A stretch of 64,000 bases of DNA from Bacillus_BA songklensis (GCF_042649685.1 NZ_JBHRZT010000052.1:620001-684000); one strand, 5' to 3'. Positions 15,715 to 24,400 are shown, counted from the first letter of the stretch. Program-made: numbers and translations. Notes: a model not told the origin generated them from the sequence alone.

Positions 15715-15882
15715 TTATTTCTTCTCGGCAGAATTGTCGTCTTCCATAATCCCCCGAGTCGCATCTTTAAATTCTTTCAATGTTTTACCGGCCGCTTTCC
15801 CAAGTTCTGGAAGTTTTTTTGGTCCGAATAAAAGCAACGCAACAAATAAAATGATGGCAACTTCTCCGAATCCTAGATTCAT
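15715..15882 (-). CDS. tatA: Twin-arginine translocase subunit TatA
   Basis: A 55-residue protein: MNLGFGEVAIILFVALLLFG, then PKKLPELGKAAGKTLKEFKD. This is the invariant TatA/E layout of one N-terminal helix, the FGPKKLPELG hinge and an amphipathic helix. ATG 15882 follows GGGAG by 9 bp. TatA forms the pore-like element of the Tat pathway for folded proteins. No tatC is adjacent, so it works with a TatC encoded elsewhere, as in Bacillus strains with several Tat operons. Confidence 0.9.
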   Translation of the reverse strand: MNLGFGEVAIILFVALLLFGPKKLPELGKAAGKTLKEFKDATRGIMEDDNSAEKK

Positions 15883-16167
15883 GTTAATCGTCTCCCAAGT
15901 ATTAAAATGAAAATCCCATTTCCCTTATTATAACAGAACGAATAGGCAAAAGTCTTCCTGACTTTTTGGCGATTTGCTGAATCTTATTCATCATACGCTG
16001 CCGGCATATTGGCCAAATGGGGATACGCACCGCCTTCCCCTTGATGGTTAGTGTATCCAAAACTTGGTGTTTTTCACTTCATAAAAGGGGATAATAAAGA
16101 GGTAAGGAACAAAGGCTAAAATCGCCACATATTTGCTAGTACATCCTGTACGTCGGGGGTGAGTACA
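15883..16167. other. Intergenic region between divergent tatA and rpiA
   Basis: The 285 bp hold the divergent promoters and nothing else recognised. GGGGGTGAG before 16168 is the rpiA ribosome site. Confidence 0.35.
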
Positions 16168-16836
16168 ATGAACGAAAAACAATTAGTCGGTGAAAAAGCG
16201 GCAGAGTTCGTGAAAGACGGCATGGTCGTCGGACTCGGCACTGGTTCCACCGTATACTATACACTAAAAAAGCTCGGACGGCTTGTCAAAGAAGGGCTTT
16301 CCATTCAAGGCATTCCAACGTCCGTTCAAACGGAAAAGCTGGCAAAGGAATTCGGCATCCCGCTCGCTAACTTTGGAGAAATTGAACAAATCGATGTTGC
16401 CATTGATGGAGCGGATGAAGTGGACCCGAATTTGAATTTGACGAAAGGTGGAGGCGGGGCGCTGCTTCGCGAGAAAATCATCGCAAATGCCGCCAAGCAG
16501 TTTATCGTTGTTGCCGATTCTTCGAAGCTCGTTGAAAAACTGGGGACGTTCCTTCTTCCTGTTGAAGTGGTTCCATTTGGATTCAGTATGACCGAACGGT
16601 ATATCCGCGAGCTTGGCTGCTCTCTAGAGATAAGGCTGAAAGAAGGAAAGCCGTTTGTTACGGATAACGGCAACTATATTTTTGACTGCAACTTCCCGGA
16701 CATTCCGTATCCTGAAACGCTTGAGCGGAAATTGAACAGTATTCCGGGAGTCGTGGAAAATGGGTTGTTTGTCGGGATGACCGACATGCTCGTAACATTG
16801 GATGAAAATAAAAACGTGATGACGAAATCCTGTTGA
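16168..16836 (+). CDS. rpiA: Ribose-5-phosphate isomerase A
   Basis: 222 residues, normal length. Interconverts ribose 5-phosphate and ribulose 5-phosphate in the pentose phosphate pathway. Diagnostic motifs are VVGLGTGSTVYY (phosphate loop), DVAIDGADEVDPNLNLTKGGGGALLREKI with the catalytic acidic and Lys residues, and IVVADSSK. ATG 16168 is chosen because GGGGGTGAG precedes it; a GTG at 16159 is possible. Monocistronic, with a strong terminator after it. Confidence 0.95.
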   Translation: MNEKQLVGEKAAEFVKDGMVVGLGTGSTVYYTLKKLGRLVKEGLSIQGIPTSVQTEKLAKEFGIPLANFGEIEQIDVAIDGADEVDPNLNLTKGGGGALLREKIIANAAKQFIVVADSSKLVEKLGTFLLPVEVVPFGFSMTERYIRELGCSLEIRLKEGKPFVTDNGNYIFDCNFPDIPYPETLERKLNSIPGVVENGLFVGMTDMLVTLDENKNVMTKSC

Positions 16837-16853
16837 ACTGTTTCCCGCGATTG

Positions 16854-16908
16854 AAAAGGGACTTATCGCAGGCCGCTGGCCGAGCCGTTTGTTTGATAAG
16901 TCCCTTTT
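16854..16908 (+). terminator. Terminator of rpiA
   Basis: AAAAGGGACTTATC (16854-16867) pairs exactly with GATAAGTCCCTTTT (16895-16908), with a 27-nt GC-rich loop that can fold further. Confidence 0.75.
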
Positions 16909-16967
16909 ACTTCGAAATAATGGAAAGGAAGGAATCAAATGGGTAAATAGGACAACACCTTATATCT

Positions 16968-17283
16968 TTGTTAAGGGAAAGTGATGAACATACAGTCAGG
17001 GCGATGGTCAGGAAGAACGAACAGGCAGAGTCCTTTGAGAAAGTAGGAGTGGAAGCTGTGGCGGCCAATCTGGAAGGCAGCCGCCGAAAAAATAGGAACG
17101 AAACGGTTTATTATGGTCAGTGCCCTTCAGGCTCACAGAAGAGAGAACTGGAACGAGAAGATAAAACCTTATTATGTTGCCCAAACCATTATGGCGGCTC
17201 TAAATGAGGAACATACGTTTAATCGTTCATTTGATCTTGTATCAGGTGAAACTCCGATTTCAGATGCATTAAAAATGATATGA
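16968..17283 (+). pseudogene. YhfK-like NAD(P)-binding oxidoreductase, decayed
   Basis: The first block reads LLRESDEHTVRAMVRKNEQA, then ESFEKVGVEAVAANLEG, the region after the Rossmann glycine loop in YhfK/NmrA-like proteins. A frame change then gives AAEKIGTKRFIMVSALQAHR, then RENWNEKIKPYYVA, joined directly to QTIMAALNEEHTFNRSFDLV, then SGETPISDALKMI and stop. The Gly-rich N-terminus and two internal segments are missing, so the gene has lost more than half its length by internal deletions. It lies just after rpiA. Confidence 0.75.
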
Positions 17284-17618
17284 GGGTGACTCAAAAGGGA
17301 AAAAATCACCCCTTTTCCGGCTGACTGTAGTCTTTTCCGTAATAAGGCGTTTCAGCTTGAGCAACAGGCGCCCATAAAAAAACTAGCGGATAACAAAACA
17401 GGGATTGTTCCTGTTTGAAGCAGCTTTTTCATTTGATCTTTTTTAAGCAATCAATTCATTTCTTTTTTATCCATTTATTGCAATTTTAATAATGTTTAGA
17501 ATTATTCATGTGAATGGGTAGCCATAATTCTAATGGGAATAAATCACTAAATGAGTCATCGTTTACAGCTGAAATAAAAAAAGCCGCAATTCGCAGCTTT
17601 TCTTTTACAGGAAAATGA
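17284..17618. other. Intergenic stretch with a small hairpin
   Basis: An AAACAGG...CCTGTTT hairpin at about 17397-17418 and the terminator at 17582 are the only structures noticed. No coding frame. Confidence 0.35.
17570..17601 (-). terminator. Terminator of the YdbC-like gene
   Basis: AGCCGC (17582) pairs with GCAGCT (to 17598); on the minus strand it is followed by TTTTTTTATTTC. Confidence 0.6.
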
Positions 17619-18218
17619 TTAGGAGGGCTGTTTAAGCACAAGCCAATTGGGCTCCAGCTCATAAAAGTGCTGTTTAACGGCGGACACAGCGGGATGGATA
17701 AGCCGGTCAATCGTGTTTGGCGGACATGCCGCGCTGTAAAGAGAAATGATCGTGATCGTTTCATGGTTAACCGGGGCAGCGATATGAAACAGGCAGCGAA
17801 AAGCAGGATGGGTAAGCTGTTGAATGATTTCTTTCATTACATAAGGCTGGTTTTCCTGAAGCTTACATGTTGTCACCATTATATAGCGGGATTCAAGCGC
17901 ACTGGAGCGGAAGAAATTGTAGCGTCCGCCCATCGATTGCGACTGCTTGGAAATGTTCACATCCAAATGATGATATGTCGCTTCCTGGCCGCTTTTATAA
18001 AAAATGGAATCATGGGTATGCTTCATGAAGTCCTGGTACATCTCCTCGTTTTCCCATAACCCCAATACAAATGCTTCTGTCGGCTGGTCAACATTCCAGC
18101 CTCCGAGCTGCCCGATAAACCCGTCCACATGGGCAAGGGCCGCCCAATGCTGCTGTTTATACGAGAAAACATCTTTTTGATTGTCATGAACATGGCATGT
18201 CATCATCTTTGCTAGCAT
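17619..18218 (-). CDS. YdbC-like protein (DUF4937, antibiotic-monooxygenase-like fold)
   Basis: 199 residues. The N-terminal half has the pattern of a ferredoxin-like ABM domain (HWAALAHVDGFIGQLGGWN, AFVLGLWENEEMYQDFMKHTH), followed by a second similar half (SRYIMVTTCKL...), matching B. subtilis YdbC-type proteins. Those have no proven function; the ABM fold occurs in small monooxygenases and haem-degrading enzymes. The start follows a textbook GAGGTGATAAT ribosome site at ATG 18218. No signal peptide. It is divergent from the NTPase gene at 18402. Confidence 0.7.
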   Translation of the reverse strand: MLAKMMTCHVHDNQKDVFSYKQQHWAALAHVDGFIGQLGGWNVDQPTEAFVLGLWENEEMYQDFMKHTHDSIFYKSGQEATYHHLDVNISKQSQSMGGRYNFFRSSALESRYIMVTTCKLQENQPYVMKEIIQQLTHPAFRCLFHIAAPVNHETITIISLYSAACPPNTIDRLIHPAVSAVKQHFYELEPNWLVLKQPS

Positions 18219-18401
18219 ATTATCACCTCACATTCTTTTTCTACATATCGCAAAAAAAACCCTCTTCAAACGAACACAATCATTCAGCATACTGACTTTA
18301 TTTCCTTCATACATTGAATAGAGAGAACAAGCAATCTCTGCTTCTAGCATTATATGAACATAAAAGATGATTGTTATTAAATAGAGGGGGATGTCAATCA
18401 T

Positions 18402-20333
18402 ATGACAGTGGATCGGGCCAAAAAGAGCCGTTCGCAAAACGGCCAAAGCTGGTGTGTCACATTTGAACACCCATTTCGCAAAGAGGCGGGCGGGAAAAAG
18501 GGACAACCCATCAGAATGGGATTGAATCTAAATAGTGAGGAAGAAGCGGAAAAGCTGCGGAAGCAATTGAATGACTTGGTAACGGACGAAAAGTTTTGGA
18601 CACCGAAAGCGAAAGCACGGGCCAACACATTGTTTGATGAGCGAATTGTGGCCGCCGTATATGATGAACAGGAGGAGCCGGTTTTAGTGGGAATCCGCAA
18701 TCGTGTTCTTCCGTTTCAGAGCGAAGAAGGATACGCGAATGTGCAAATCATCGGGGAGCGGGGAGCGGGAAAGACAACGTTGCTGCGTCAGCTTCTCGGA
18801 TTAAAAGACGAAACCGAGCTGTTTCCGCCTGCCGGCATGACGCATAACGTGTCATATGAAATCGAATGGCTTTTGGCAGACCAGGAGCTTTACGAAGTGG
18901 TCGTCACGTTTCTCCCGTTTAAGGAAGTGAAAGCACGTGTGGAAGAAGCGGTGGTTGAGGCGGCCGCGGTGTATGCAATGGAAAACTCGGAGCAAGAGAT
19001 GATGAAAGCATTGATGGACAGGGATTTTTCCCTTCGCAGTTTAATGGGCCCTCTCCCTTCAGCGGTATCATCCCTGTACGGGTTTGCACCGCCGGCGTGT
19101 GACAAAACCCATTTACAGCGATGGGAGCCCTATTTAAAAGCCATGAAAGACGCCGCAATAAGACTTCGAAACGATGTGCTTACCCAACATGTGCCCGATG
19201 ATGAACAAAAACAACGATTTCTTGCTTTATGGCGGCAAGATCCTGTATGCAACGGAATAACAGATGCTTTATTAGAAGAAATCGAACGGCTTTTTTCGAT
19301 CCTTGAAAATGGGCAAATCACGTATCATACCGATGACTGGCCGGTATGCTGGCGTTTAAAAACGAGAGACGGGGACTACTTTTTGCAGCTGTTGTATCTG
19401 CTGTTCGGGGACGACCCGGGGGTGGACGGCAATCAGCTGACGGCGCTTGTAGAGGGAATGCGCATTAAAGGGCCGTTTCGTCCGCTTGCAAACGAAGGAG
19501 CGGTTCCAAAGCTCATGTTGACCGAGCGGACAATCGCTGACGGCCGGCTTTCCGCCCATCAAACGGAGAGAATCACCTCTGCGGATGCGGTCATGATCGT
19601 AGAACGGGCCGGAAGCACAGCCGGCTGTTCGTTGTTTAAAGAAATGGTCATCAACGGCCAGGCACACAAAATGCATATTGTCTTCACAAATGTTGAGGCG
19701 GTAACCGGCAACCGTCTGCCAACACATCAGGATAAATGTGAACATCTTCTCCATACCTTGCATAATCGGGTGCAGCAGGTTGGAAGTGCATGGGGGGAGA
19801 GAGCGGGACGGATCGTCATGAGTGCCCTGAAACAAAACGGGCTGTATATGGCAGAGTCCTCCAATGGGAATCGGACCGTCCAAACACTTCAAAAATTGGT
19901 TCATGCATTAGAAAAGTCAACGATACCAAAAGGAAGCCATCACGTTTATCCGATTTATGGCAGCACGGCCCTTTCATTGGCCATTTTGGATGGAGCGAGA
20001 CAGTTCCGCAATCGAATCGAATACCATGATGACATCTTCTCCACGTTTGCTTCCTGCATGGGTGAAGCCCTTTATCGATTTTTCATTCAAGAACCGTCAG
20101 GATGGTCGCTTCCGGAAGCGCCGAATATCGAAAAAGACCGGACCATTGAACGCATTTGCTTTTTGATTCATCAAGATTTATTGGCATACGCGGAAGAAGA
20201 GATCACAGGAAAGCCGCTCCAGCAAGCCGTACCGACACAAACAGAAGAGCTCGTCCGGCAGCCGTTTCTCCACGATATTTACGAAATGGTGAAAGGGTGC
20301 ATCGAGCGGGCGGGCGGTGTGGTGATCAGCTAG
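18402..20333 (+). CDS. P-loop NTPase with N-terminal Arm/AP2-like domain
   Basis: 643 residues. Residues ~14-60 (GQSWCVTFEHPF, GQPIRMGLNLNSEEEAEKLR) look like the three-strand plus helix Arm DNA-binding domain found at the N-terminus of tyrosine recombinases. Near residue 118 a Walker A loop reads IIGERGAGKTTLLRQLLG. Further on, ITSADAVMIVERAG and HIVFTNVEAVTG resemble the G3-G4 region of dynamin-like GTPases, so it could be a GTPase rather than an AAA ATPase. No membrane helix. ATG follows GAGGGGG. No family name is known to me; the combination is unusual. A hairpin terminator follows. Confidence 0.6.
   Translation: MTVDRAKKSRSQNGQSWCVTFEHPFRKEAGGKKGQPIRMGLNLNSEEEAEKLRKQLNDLVTDEKFWTPKAKARANTLFDERIVAAVYDEQEEPVLVGIRNRVLPFQSEEGYANVQIIGERGAGKTTLLRQLLGLKDETELFPPAGMTHNVSYEIEWLLADQELYEVVVTFLPFKEVKARVEEAVVEAAAVYAMENSEQEMMKALMDRDFSLRSLMGPLPSAVSSLYGFAPPACDKTHLQRWEPYLKAMKDAAIRLRNDVLTQHVPDDEQKQRFLALWRQDPVCNGITDALLEEIERLFSILENGQITYHTDDWPVCWRLKTRDGDYFLQLLYLLFGDDPGVDGNQLTALVEGMRIKGPFRPLANEGAVPKLMLTERTIADGRLSAHQTERITSADAVMIVERAGSTAGCSLFKEMVINGQAHKMHIVFTNVEAVTGNRLPTHQDKCEHLLHTLHNRVQQVGSAWGERAGRIVMSALKQNGLYMAESSNGNRTVQTLQKLVHALEKSTIPKGSHHVYPIYGSTALSLAILDGARQFRNRIEYHDDIFSTFASCMGEALYRFFIQEPSGWSLPEAPNIEKDRTIERICFLIHQDLLAYAEEEITGKPLQQAVPTQTEELVRQPFLHDIYEMVKGCIERAGGVVIS
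20306..20332 (+). repeat. 27-bp repeat at gene end, copy A
   Basis: A 27-bp segment ending GATCAGCTA at the 3' end of the NTPase gene matches 24 of 27 bases at 21436-21462, but is read there in a different frame. Confidence 0.6.
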
Positions 20334-20344
20334 TAAACGGAAGG

Positions 20345-20388
20345 GGCTGACCCGAAAGCGCAAAGAACATGCTTTCGGATCAGCCTCC
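20345..20388 (+). terminator. Terminator of the NTPase gene
   Basis: GGCTGA and CCGAAAGC (20345-20359) pair with GCTTTCGG and TCAGCC (20371-20385). The T tract is weak. Confidence 0.55.
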
Positions 20389-20631
20389 TGAACATGAACC
20401 GTCAAGAGAAATCCAGCAACATCAAGGATTTCGTCGGCGGTTCATTTCAGTTTAACAACAGGATTACCGTCGGCTCCCTTTTTGTTAAAACAAAGCGATG
20501 ATATAAATCATACGAAATAGACATATAATGAATCGCTTTCGAAAAATTAACAAGATTGTAATACAAAATATGTTAAGGATGCAAAGAATGTTGATAAAAT
20601 GTGCACAAAGGGGTAAAAAGGGGAGCGAAAG

Positions 20632-21492
20632 ATGAAGTATATTCGTTTGAAAACCGGGCTGAATGCTGACCATATTCAAAATAGAATGAAATATAATCCT
20701 GAAATCGTTGAGTTCCATTTAGTAGAAGACGATTTATATCAGCCTGAACGGATTGTACAGTCTATCCAATTGGTAAAGTCTAAAGGTGCCCGCGTGTATC
20801 TCCATCATCCAATGACTTATAAGGGACGGTACCTGGATATTATAAGCGTAAACCAGGAGATGCGTGATCATTACGACTGGTCCTGTAAAGTGTTGGCATC
20901 GATCTGTCAACAAGAAGAAATTAAATGTGTCGTTCATTGCCATTATCAATCGTCGGAAAGTACCGATTATCGAGACTCGGCCAAAAGAAAGGAAACAAGA
21001 AAACGAATTGAAGAGGTATTAACGATTTGCGATGACTCGTTTCTTTGGGAGGATACAATACGCGGAATTTTCTCAGCTGAAAATCCATTTCTGCTTTCAG
21101 AAATCGTGGAGCCGTTAACATTGCCATTAAATATTGATATAAGCCATTCTTTTCTATCATTAAAAGGGGACAACGGAAGATTGCAAGAGCATCTAGAGAA
21201 GTTTCACACCTTTGCAAGATATTTTCATGTTGTGGATAGTCTGGGTGTCATGCATGATTCATTGCCGCTGGGGAAGGGCAGAATTAATTGGGAAATGGTG
21301 AAACCTTATGTGAAGGATCATGATTTTATTTTTGAGATTGATCTACGTTCTTCAAACCATAGCGACTGTACCCCCATGATCATAAGTGCACATTATTTTA
21401 ACCGTATTGGGGAGAAAAACGGAGAATCTTCTTTTGCGGGCAGGCGGTGCGGCGATCAGCTAATGAGACACAAAAAAGGCCTTCATAAGTGA
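20632..21492 (+). CDS. TIM-barrel protein, sugar isomerase/endonuclease IV-like, with altered C-terminus
   Basis: 286 residues, start behind GGGGAGCGAAAG. The pattern of xylose-isomerase-like barrels is visible: VEFHLVEDDLY, RVYLHHPMTYKGRYL, KCVVHCHYQSSES, LWEDT, LNIDISHSF, ARYFHVVDSLG, LPLGKGRINWEMVK and FIFEIDLR. His, Asp and Glu in these strands are typical metal ligands. Homology appears to end near AHYFNRIGEKN; the final 20 or so residues come from DNA resembling the end of the upstream NTPase gene. Substrate unknown; context suggests it was once linked with the NTPase. Confidence 0.6.
   Translation: MKYIRLKTGLNADHIQNRMKYNPEIVEFHLVEDDLYQPERIVQSIQLVKSKGARVYLHHPMTYKGRYLDIISVNQEMRDHYDWSCKVLASICQQEEIKCVVHCHYQSSESTDYRDSAKRKETRKRIEEVLTICDDSFLWEDTIRGIFSAENPFLLSEIVEPLTLPLNIDISHSFLSLKGDNGRLQEHLEKFHTFARYFHVVDSLGVMHDSLPLGKGRINWEMVKPYVKDHDFIFEIDLRSSNHSDCTPMIISAHYFNRIGEKNGESSFAGRRCGDQLMRHKKGLHK
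21436..21462 (+). repeat. 27-bp repeat at gene end, copy B
   Basis: 24 of 27 bases match 20306-20332, and both end GATCAGCTA. Here it lies inside the last codons of the TIM-barrel gene in another frame. Confidence 0.6.
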
Positions 21493-21500
21493 AGGCTTTT
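21474..21500 (+). terminator. Terminator of the TIM-barrel gene
   Basis: AAGGCCTTCA pairs with TGAAGGCTTTT around TAAG, overlapping the stop codon. Confidence 0.6.
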
Positions 21501-21553
21501 AGGAGGATGACTTAAAAGGGATGGCTTTTTATACCTTTTGAGTCATCCTCCTA
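21500..21553. terminator. Long bidirectional hairpin between convergent genes
   Basis: TAGGAGGATGACTTAAAAGG (21500-21519) pairs with 21534-21553, with one mismatch region, around a T-rich loop. It separates the TIM-barrel gene from the convergent YckD-like gene. Confidence 0.7.
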
Positions 21554-21568
21554 TCTTATGTTCATCGG

Positions 21569-21910
21569 TTATTCATGATGTCCTTTGTGATGTCCCTTTT
21601 TGAAGCCATTACATTTAGGGATGAAATCATTTTTTTCAAGTTCGGCATAGCGCTGTTCCAAACGGGAAATGATTTTTTGTCCTTTTTCTTTTGTCAAGAC
21701 ACCATACTCCACATATTTGGAAATCACTTCTTTTCGTTTTTCGAGAAGATCCTTTTGGAGGGTGGACAACTCCTTTTTTTGTTCTTTCGTCAGCTTAACT
21801 GGAGCGCTTTCCGAAGGACTAGGCATATTCTCCGCATGGGCAGGGAGTGCGTATAATGCTGTAAACGACAACGGGATAGCGATTGCCAAGTTTTTGTAAA
21901 AATTGCGCAT
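21569..21910 (-). CDS. Secreted YckD-like protein (DUF2680)
   Basis: 113 residues with a signal peptide (AIAIPLSFTALYALPAHAE). The mature part is the DUF2680 helical domain (LTKEQKKELSTLQKDLLEKR, KYVEYGVLTKEKGQKI) and ends in a His-rich GHHKGHHE tail that could bind metal. The family includes B. subtilis YckD and related exported helical-hairpin proteins of unknown role. Start behind AAGGAAGG. A monocistronic gene on the minus strand. Confidence 0.8.
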   Translation of the reverse strand: MRNFYKNLAIAIPLSFTALYALPAHAENMPSPSESAPVKLTKEQKKELSTLQKDLLEKRKEVISKYVEYGVLTKEKGQKIISRLEQRYAELEKNDFIPKCNGFKKGHHKGHHE

Positions 21911-22117
21911 AGAATCCTTCCTTCCTTTAAGTAGTCACCTTATTTTTCTTTTTTCTTCCCATTTCCATACATGGAATGATGTCTATCAAAATCTATGAAT
22001 AAAATATAATGGAGCGAAAAGCCATATACAGTGAAAGCGTTTTTATTTATAATGAATGTACAAGACGAAACAAATCATCATACGTTAACCTGCAACCTAA
22101 AGAAGGAGTGGATTTGG
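21911..22117. other. Intergenic region between divergent small genes
   Basis: About 200 bp with promoters for the YckD-like gene and the 37-residue protein (TATAAT at 22006-22011). No other structure. Confidence 0.3.
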
Positions 22118-22231
22118 ATGGAAGAACAAGGAAATTTCCTGGTCGGTCTAGTGTGGGGGACATCTCTGAGCATTCCATTATGGATATCATTCTTTGGTTG
22201 GCTAAGGTTAATAGGCCATATTATTTTGTAG
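22118..22231 (+). CDS. 37-residue membrane protein
   Basis: ATG 22118 follows AAGGAGTGG. The protein is almost entirely one hydrophobic segment (FLVGLVWGTSLSIPLWISFF, then GWLRLIGHIIL) behind MEEQGN. A terminator follows 40 bp after the stop. Small Trp-rich membrane peptides of this kind are common in Bacillus and mostly of unknown role. Confidence 0.55.
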   Translation: MEEQGNFLVGLVWGTSLSIPLWISFFGWLRLIGHIIL

Positions 22232-22271
22232 TGGCCGGTAAATCGCGCGAATTATTCATTAAATACAGCGA

Positions 22272-22298
22272 GCAATCCGTTTGAGGGTTGCTTTTTTT
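22272..22298 (+). terminator. Terminator of the 37-residue gene
   Basis: GCAATCC (22272-22278) pairs with GGGTTGC (22285-22291), followed by seven T residues. Confidence 0.8.
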
Positions 22299-22520
22299 GT
22301 TTTTTAAGAAGTGTGGTGCCATTAAAATGGCCTTATGAACTTAATTATGATGTACGTAATATAGTTAACGGTTTTTTTGCCATAATATTCACCTTATTCT
22401 ACATTTTTTTACAAAAAGTGCATGTATGATTCTTTATAATTCATGTATAAAGAATCACTAATCAATTAAACCATTTGAGTTAACGATATAGCACTGTGAA
22501 AAATATATGGGGGGATCAAC

Positions 22521-22793
22521 ATGTTCTTTTTCTTGGAATCCATTAATGAGCATCCTTTACAAATTGACTATAAGTATCCTGATTACGAAATTCATACAGA
22601 AACTGATATTGAGAAGGCAGCTAAACTGTTTGCCAAGAAGAAAAAACTAAAGTATCTAAGGTACGATGGTTTAAGGGAAACGTATAGAGTATATTTTCAA
22701 AAAAGAAGGAGAAAGTCATTGTTTAAACATAAAAAGGATGTGTACATCTATCATGTGCTGCCCAACTTAGACACAACGACGAAAGTTAAATGA
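22521..22793 (+). CDS. Hypothetical basic protein (90 aa)
   Basis: Start ATG 22521 behind GGGGGGATCAAC. The protein is rich in Lys and Tyr (KKKKLKYLRYDGLRETYRVY, then QKRRRKSLFKHKKD), soluble and without a signal. Such strongly basic small proteins may bind nucleic acid, but there is no recognised family. The region 22299-22520 holds only its promoter (-10-like TATAAT at 22434-22439 is too far; the closer one is uncertain). Confidence 0.6.
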   Translation: MFFFLESINEHPLQIDYKYPDYEIHTETDIEKAAKLFAKKKKLKYLRYDGLRETYRVYFQKRRRKSLFKHKKDVYIYHVLPNLDTTTKVK

Positions 22794-22829
22794 TGTATAT
22801 CTTGTTTAAAAGTGAATGATTCCATCTAT

Positions 22830-22935
22830 ATAAATCCACATTGAAAATCCGACATGGCATAAAACAGTCATGTCAGATTTTCACCTTTTCAGCCTATTCA
22901 AGATGTAAAGACAGAAAAACTGTAAGTAGCTTAAA
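22830..22935. repeat. Dispersed intergenic repeat, copy 3
   Basis: TATATAAATCCACATTG, then a hairpin (GAAAATCCGACATG with CATGTCAGATTTTC, about 22842-22881), then ACCTTTTC, CTATTCAAGATG and ACAGAAAAAC. Flanks match copies 1, 2 and 4 while the stem sequence is its own. The hairpin would also terminate transcription from 22521. Confidence 0.65.
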
Positions 22936-23128
22936 AAGCCAAAGCTGATGTCGAAAATGAAAATGGATTTATATAGCTGACGGCGTTCATCGTTTAATAG
23001 GAGCTGACGGAAAACAGAACTGTCGATCAAGCGTTTTTTAAACGATGTAGACAATCCGGATAATAAAAGAGAATCAGCATGAATAATCATGGTTATAAAT
23101 AGCCTTTCCACAAAGGGGACCGTGATCC

Positions 23129-23596
23129 ATGCGCAAAAGACGTCTGCTTCCAAGAAATATCATCTTACTGATTCTTGCCATTTTGGTCATCGGCAGCTTG
23201 TTTTGGACACTCCTTTCGTTTCTTTCTCCGGGCCATCAGGCGAAAAAAACGGTCGAGGAATTTTACACGTACGAACAGGAAGGGGAATTTGGCGATTCGT
23301 GGGAGCTGCTCCATTCACAGATGAAGGTAAAATTCCCGAAGGGGCCCTATGTTCAGGACCGTGCCCATGTGTTTATGGGCCATTTTGGTGCAGAGACCTT
23401 TTCTTACACAATTGACAAGCCGGAAAAAATCGAACGGTGGAAAATGGAAGAGGGTGTTTCACCGTTGAAGGTCGTATATAAAATGACTGTCACCCAATCA
23501 TACAAAGGGAAATACGGCGCATTCGATTTTCGGCAATATGTGTTCGTAACGAAAGAAAAAGGGGAATGGAAGATCCTTTGGGATTACAAGAAGTGA
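23129..23596 (+). CDS. Membrane-anchored NTF2-like protein
   Basis: 155 residues. The N-terminal helix (IILLILAILVIGSLFWTLL) acts as an anchor. The extracytoplasmic domain starts HQAKKTVEEFYTYEQEGEFG and ends with YVFVTKEKGEWKILWDYKK, the pattern of DUF4878/NTF2-like domains (helix then cone-shaped beta sheet). Start ATG 23129 lies behind AAAGGGGACC. Function unknown. It is 57 bp upstream of the DUF218 gene and may be cotranscribed. Confidence 0.65.
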   Translation: MRKRRLLPRNIILLILAILVIGSLFWTLLSFLSPGHQAKKTVEEFYTYEQEGEFGDSWELLHSQMKVKFPKGPYVQDRAHVFMGHFGAETFSYTIDKPEKIERWKMEEGVSPLKVVYKMTVTQSYKGKYGAFDFRQYVFVTKEKGEWKILWDYKK

Positions 23597-23653
23597 AATT
23601 TTTTACAACGACTTCACAAACTCCGGTTATAATGGAACTGGAGGTTTTTACAT

Positions 23654-24400
23654 ATGCTTTACATAACGAAATTTATTTACGGGTTTTTATTGCCCCCCGG
23701 CATCTTTATTCTTCTGTTATTGGGATTGAGTATCTGGTTATACCGTCAACATAGATGGGAAGCGAAATGTTTGTTCATCATTACGATGGGTTTATATGTT
23801 TCTTCCATTCCATATGTCGGGGACAGGTTGATCCATTCGCTCGAAAAGCGATATGAACCGCCCCATGAATTGTATGGGGATGTGATCGTCATGCTCGGGG
23901 GCGGGGCGACGTCCGATACACCGGATATTACCGGTCCCGGCCATCTGTCCGGTTCGGCGGCCAACCGCCTGTTGACCGCAGCGAGGCTTTACCGTGAGAC
24001 GGAACTCCCAATCATTGTCTCCGGAGGCTCCGTCTTCAGCGACACCGGAATCGAAGCCGAAATCGCCAAAAGGCAATTGATCGATTTGGGCGTGCCAAAA
24101 GACCGAATCATCACAGAGACAAAAAGCTTGAATACGAAGCAAAACGCGTTAAACACAAAGGCGATTATGGACCGCTTAAAGCTTAAGCATCCGATTTTGG
24201 TGACGTCCGCTTTTCATATGGAGCGCTCCATCCTGAATTTTGAAAGAGCGGGAATGAAGGTACAGCCATATCCGACCGATTATAAAAAAAGCTTTGAATT
24301 GAGGGCCCATGCGAATAATTTCGTTCCGACGGGTTCCTCTTATACAGGCATGGCCATGAAGGAGTATCTTGGCATTTTGACCCTTCCGCTGCAATGGTGA
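23654..24400 (+). CDS. YdcF/SanA-like DUF218 membrane protein
   Basis: 248 residues. Two N-terminal membrane helices are followed by the DUF218 domain: YGDVIVMLGGG, SAANRLLTAARLYRE, PIIVSGGS, IITETKSLNTKQNA and ILVTSAFHMERSI. DUF218 proteins are linked to envelope integrity and vancomycin tolerance in other bacteria; the biochemical reaction is unsettled. Start behind GGAGG, ATG 23654. A GC-rich terminator follows at 24518. Confidence 0.85.
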   Translation: MLYITKFIYGFLLPPGIFILLLLGLSIWLYRQHRWEAKCLFIITMGLYVSSIPYVGDRLIHSLEKRYEPPHELYGDVIVMLGGGATSDTPDITGPGHLSGSAANRLLTAARLYRETELPIIVSGGSVFSDTGIEAEIAKRQLIDLGVPKDRIITETKSLNTKQNALNTKAIMDRLKLKHPILVTSAFHMERSILNFERAGMKVQPYPTDYKKSFELRAHANNFVPTGSSYTGMAMKEYLGILTLPLQW

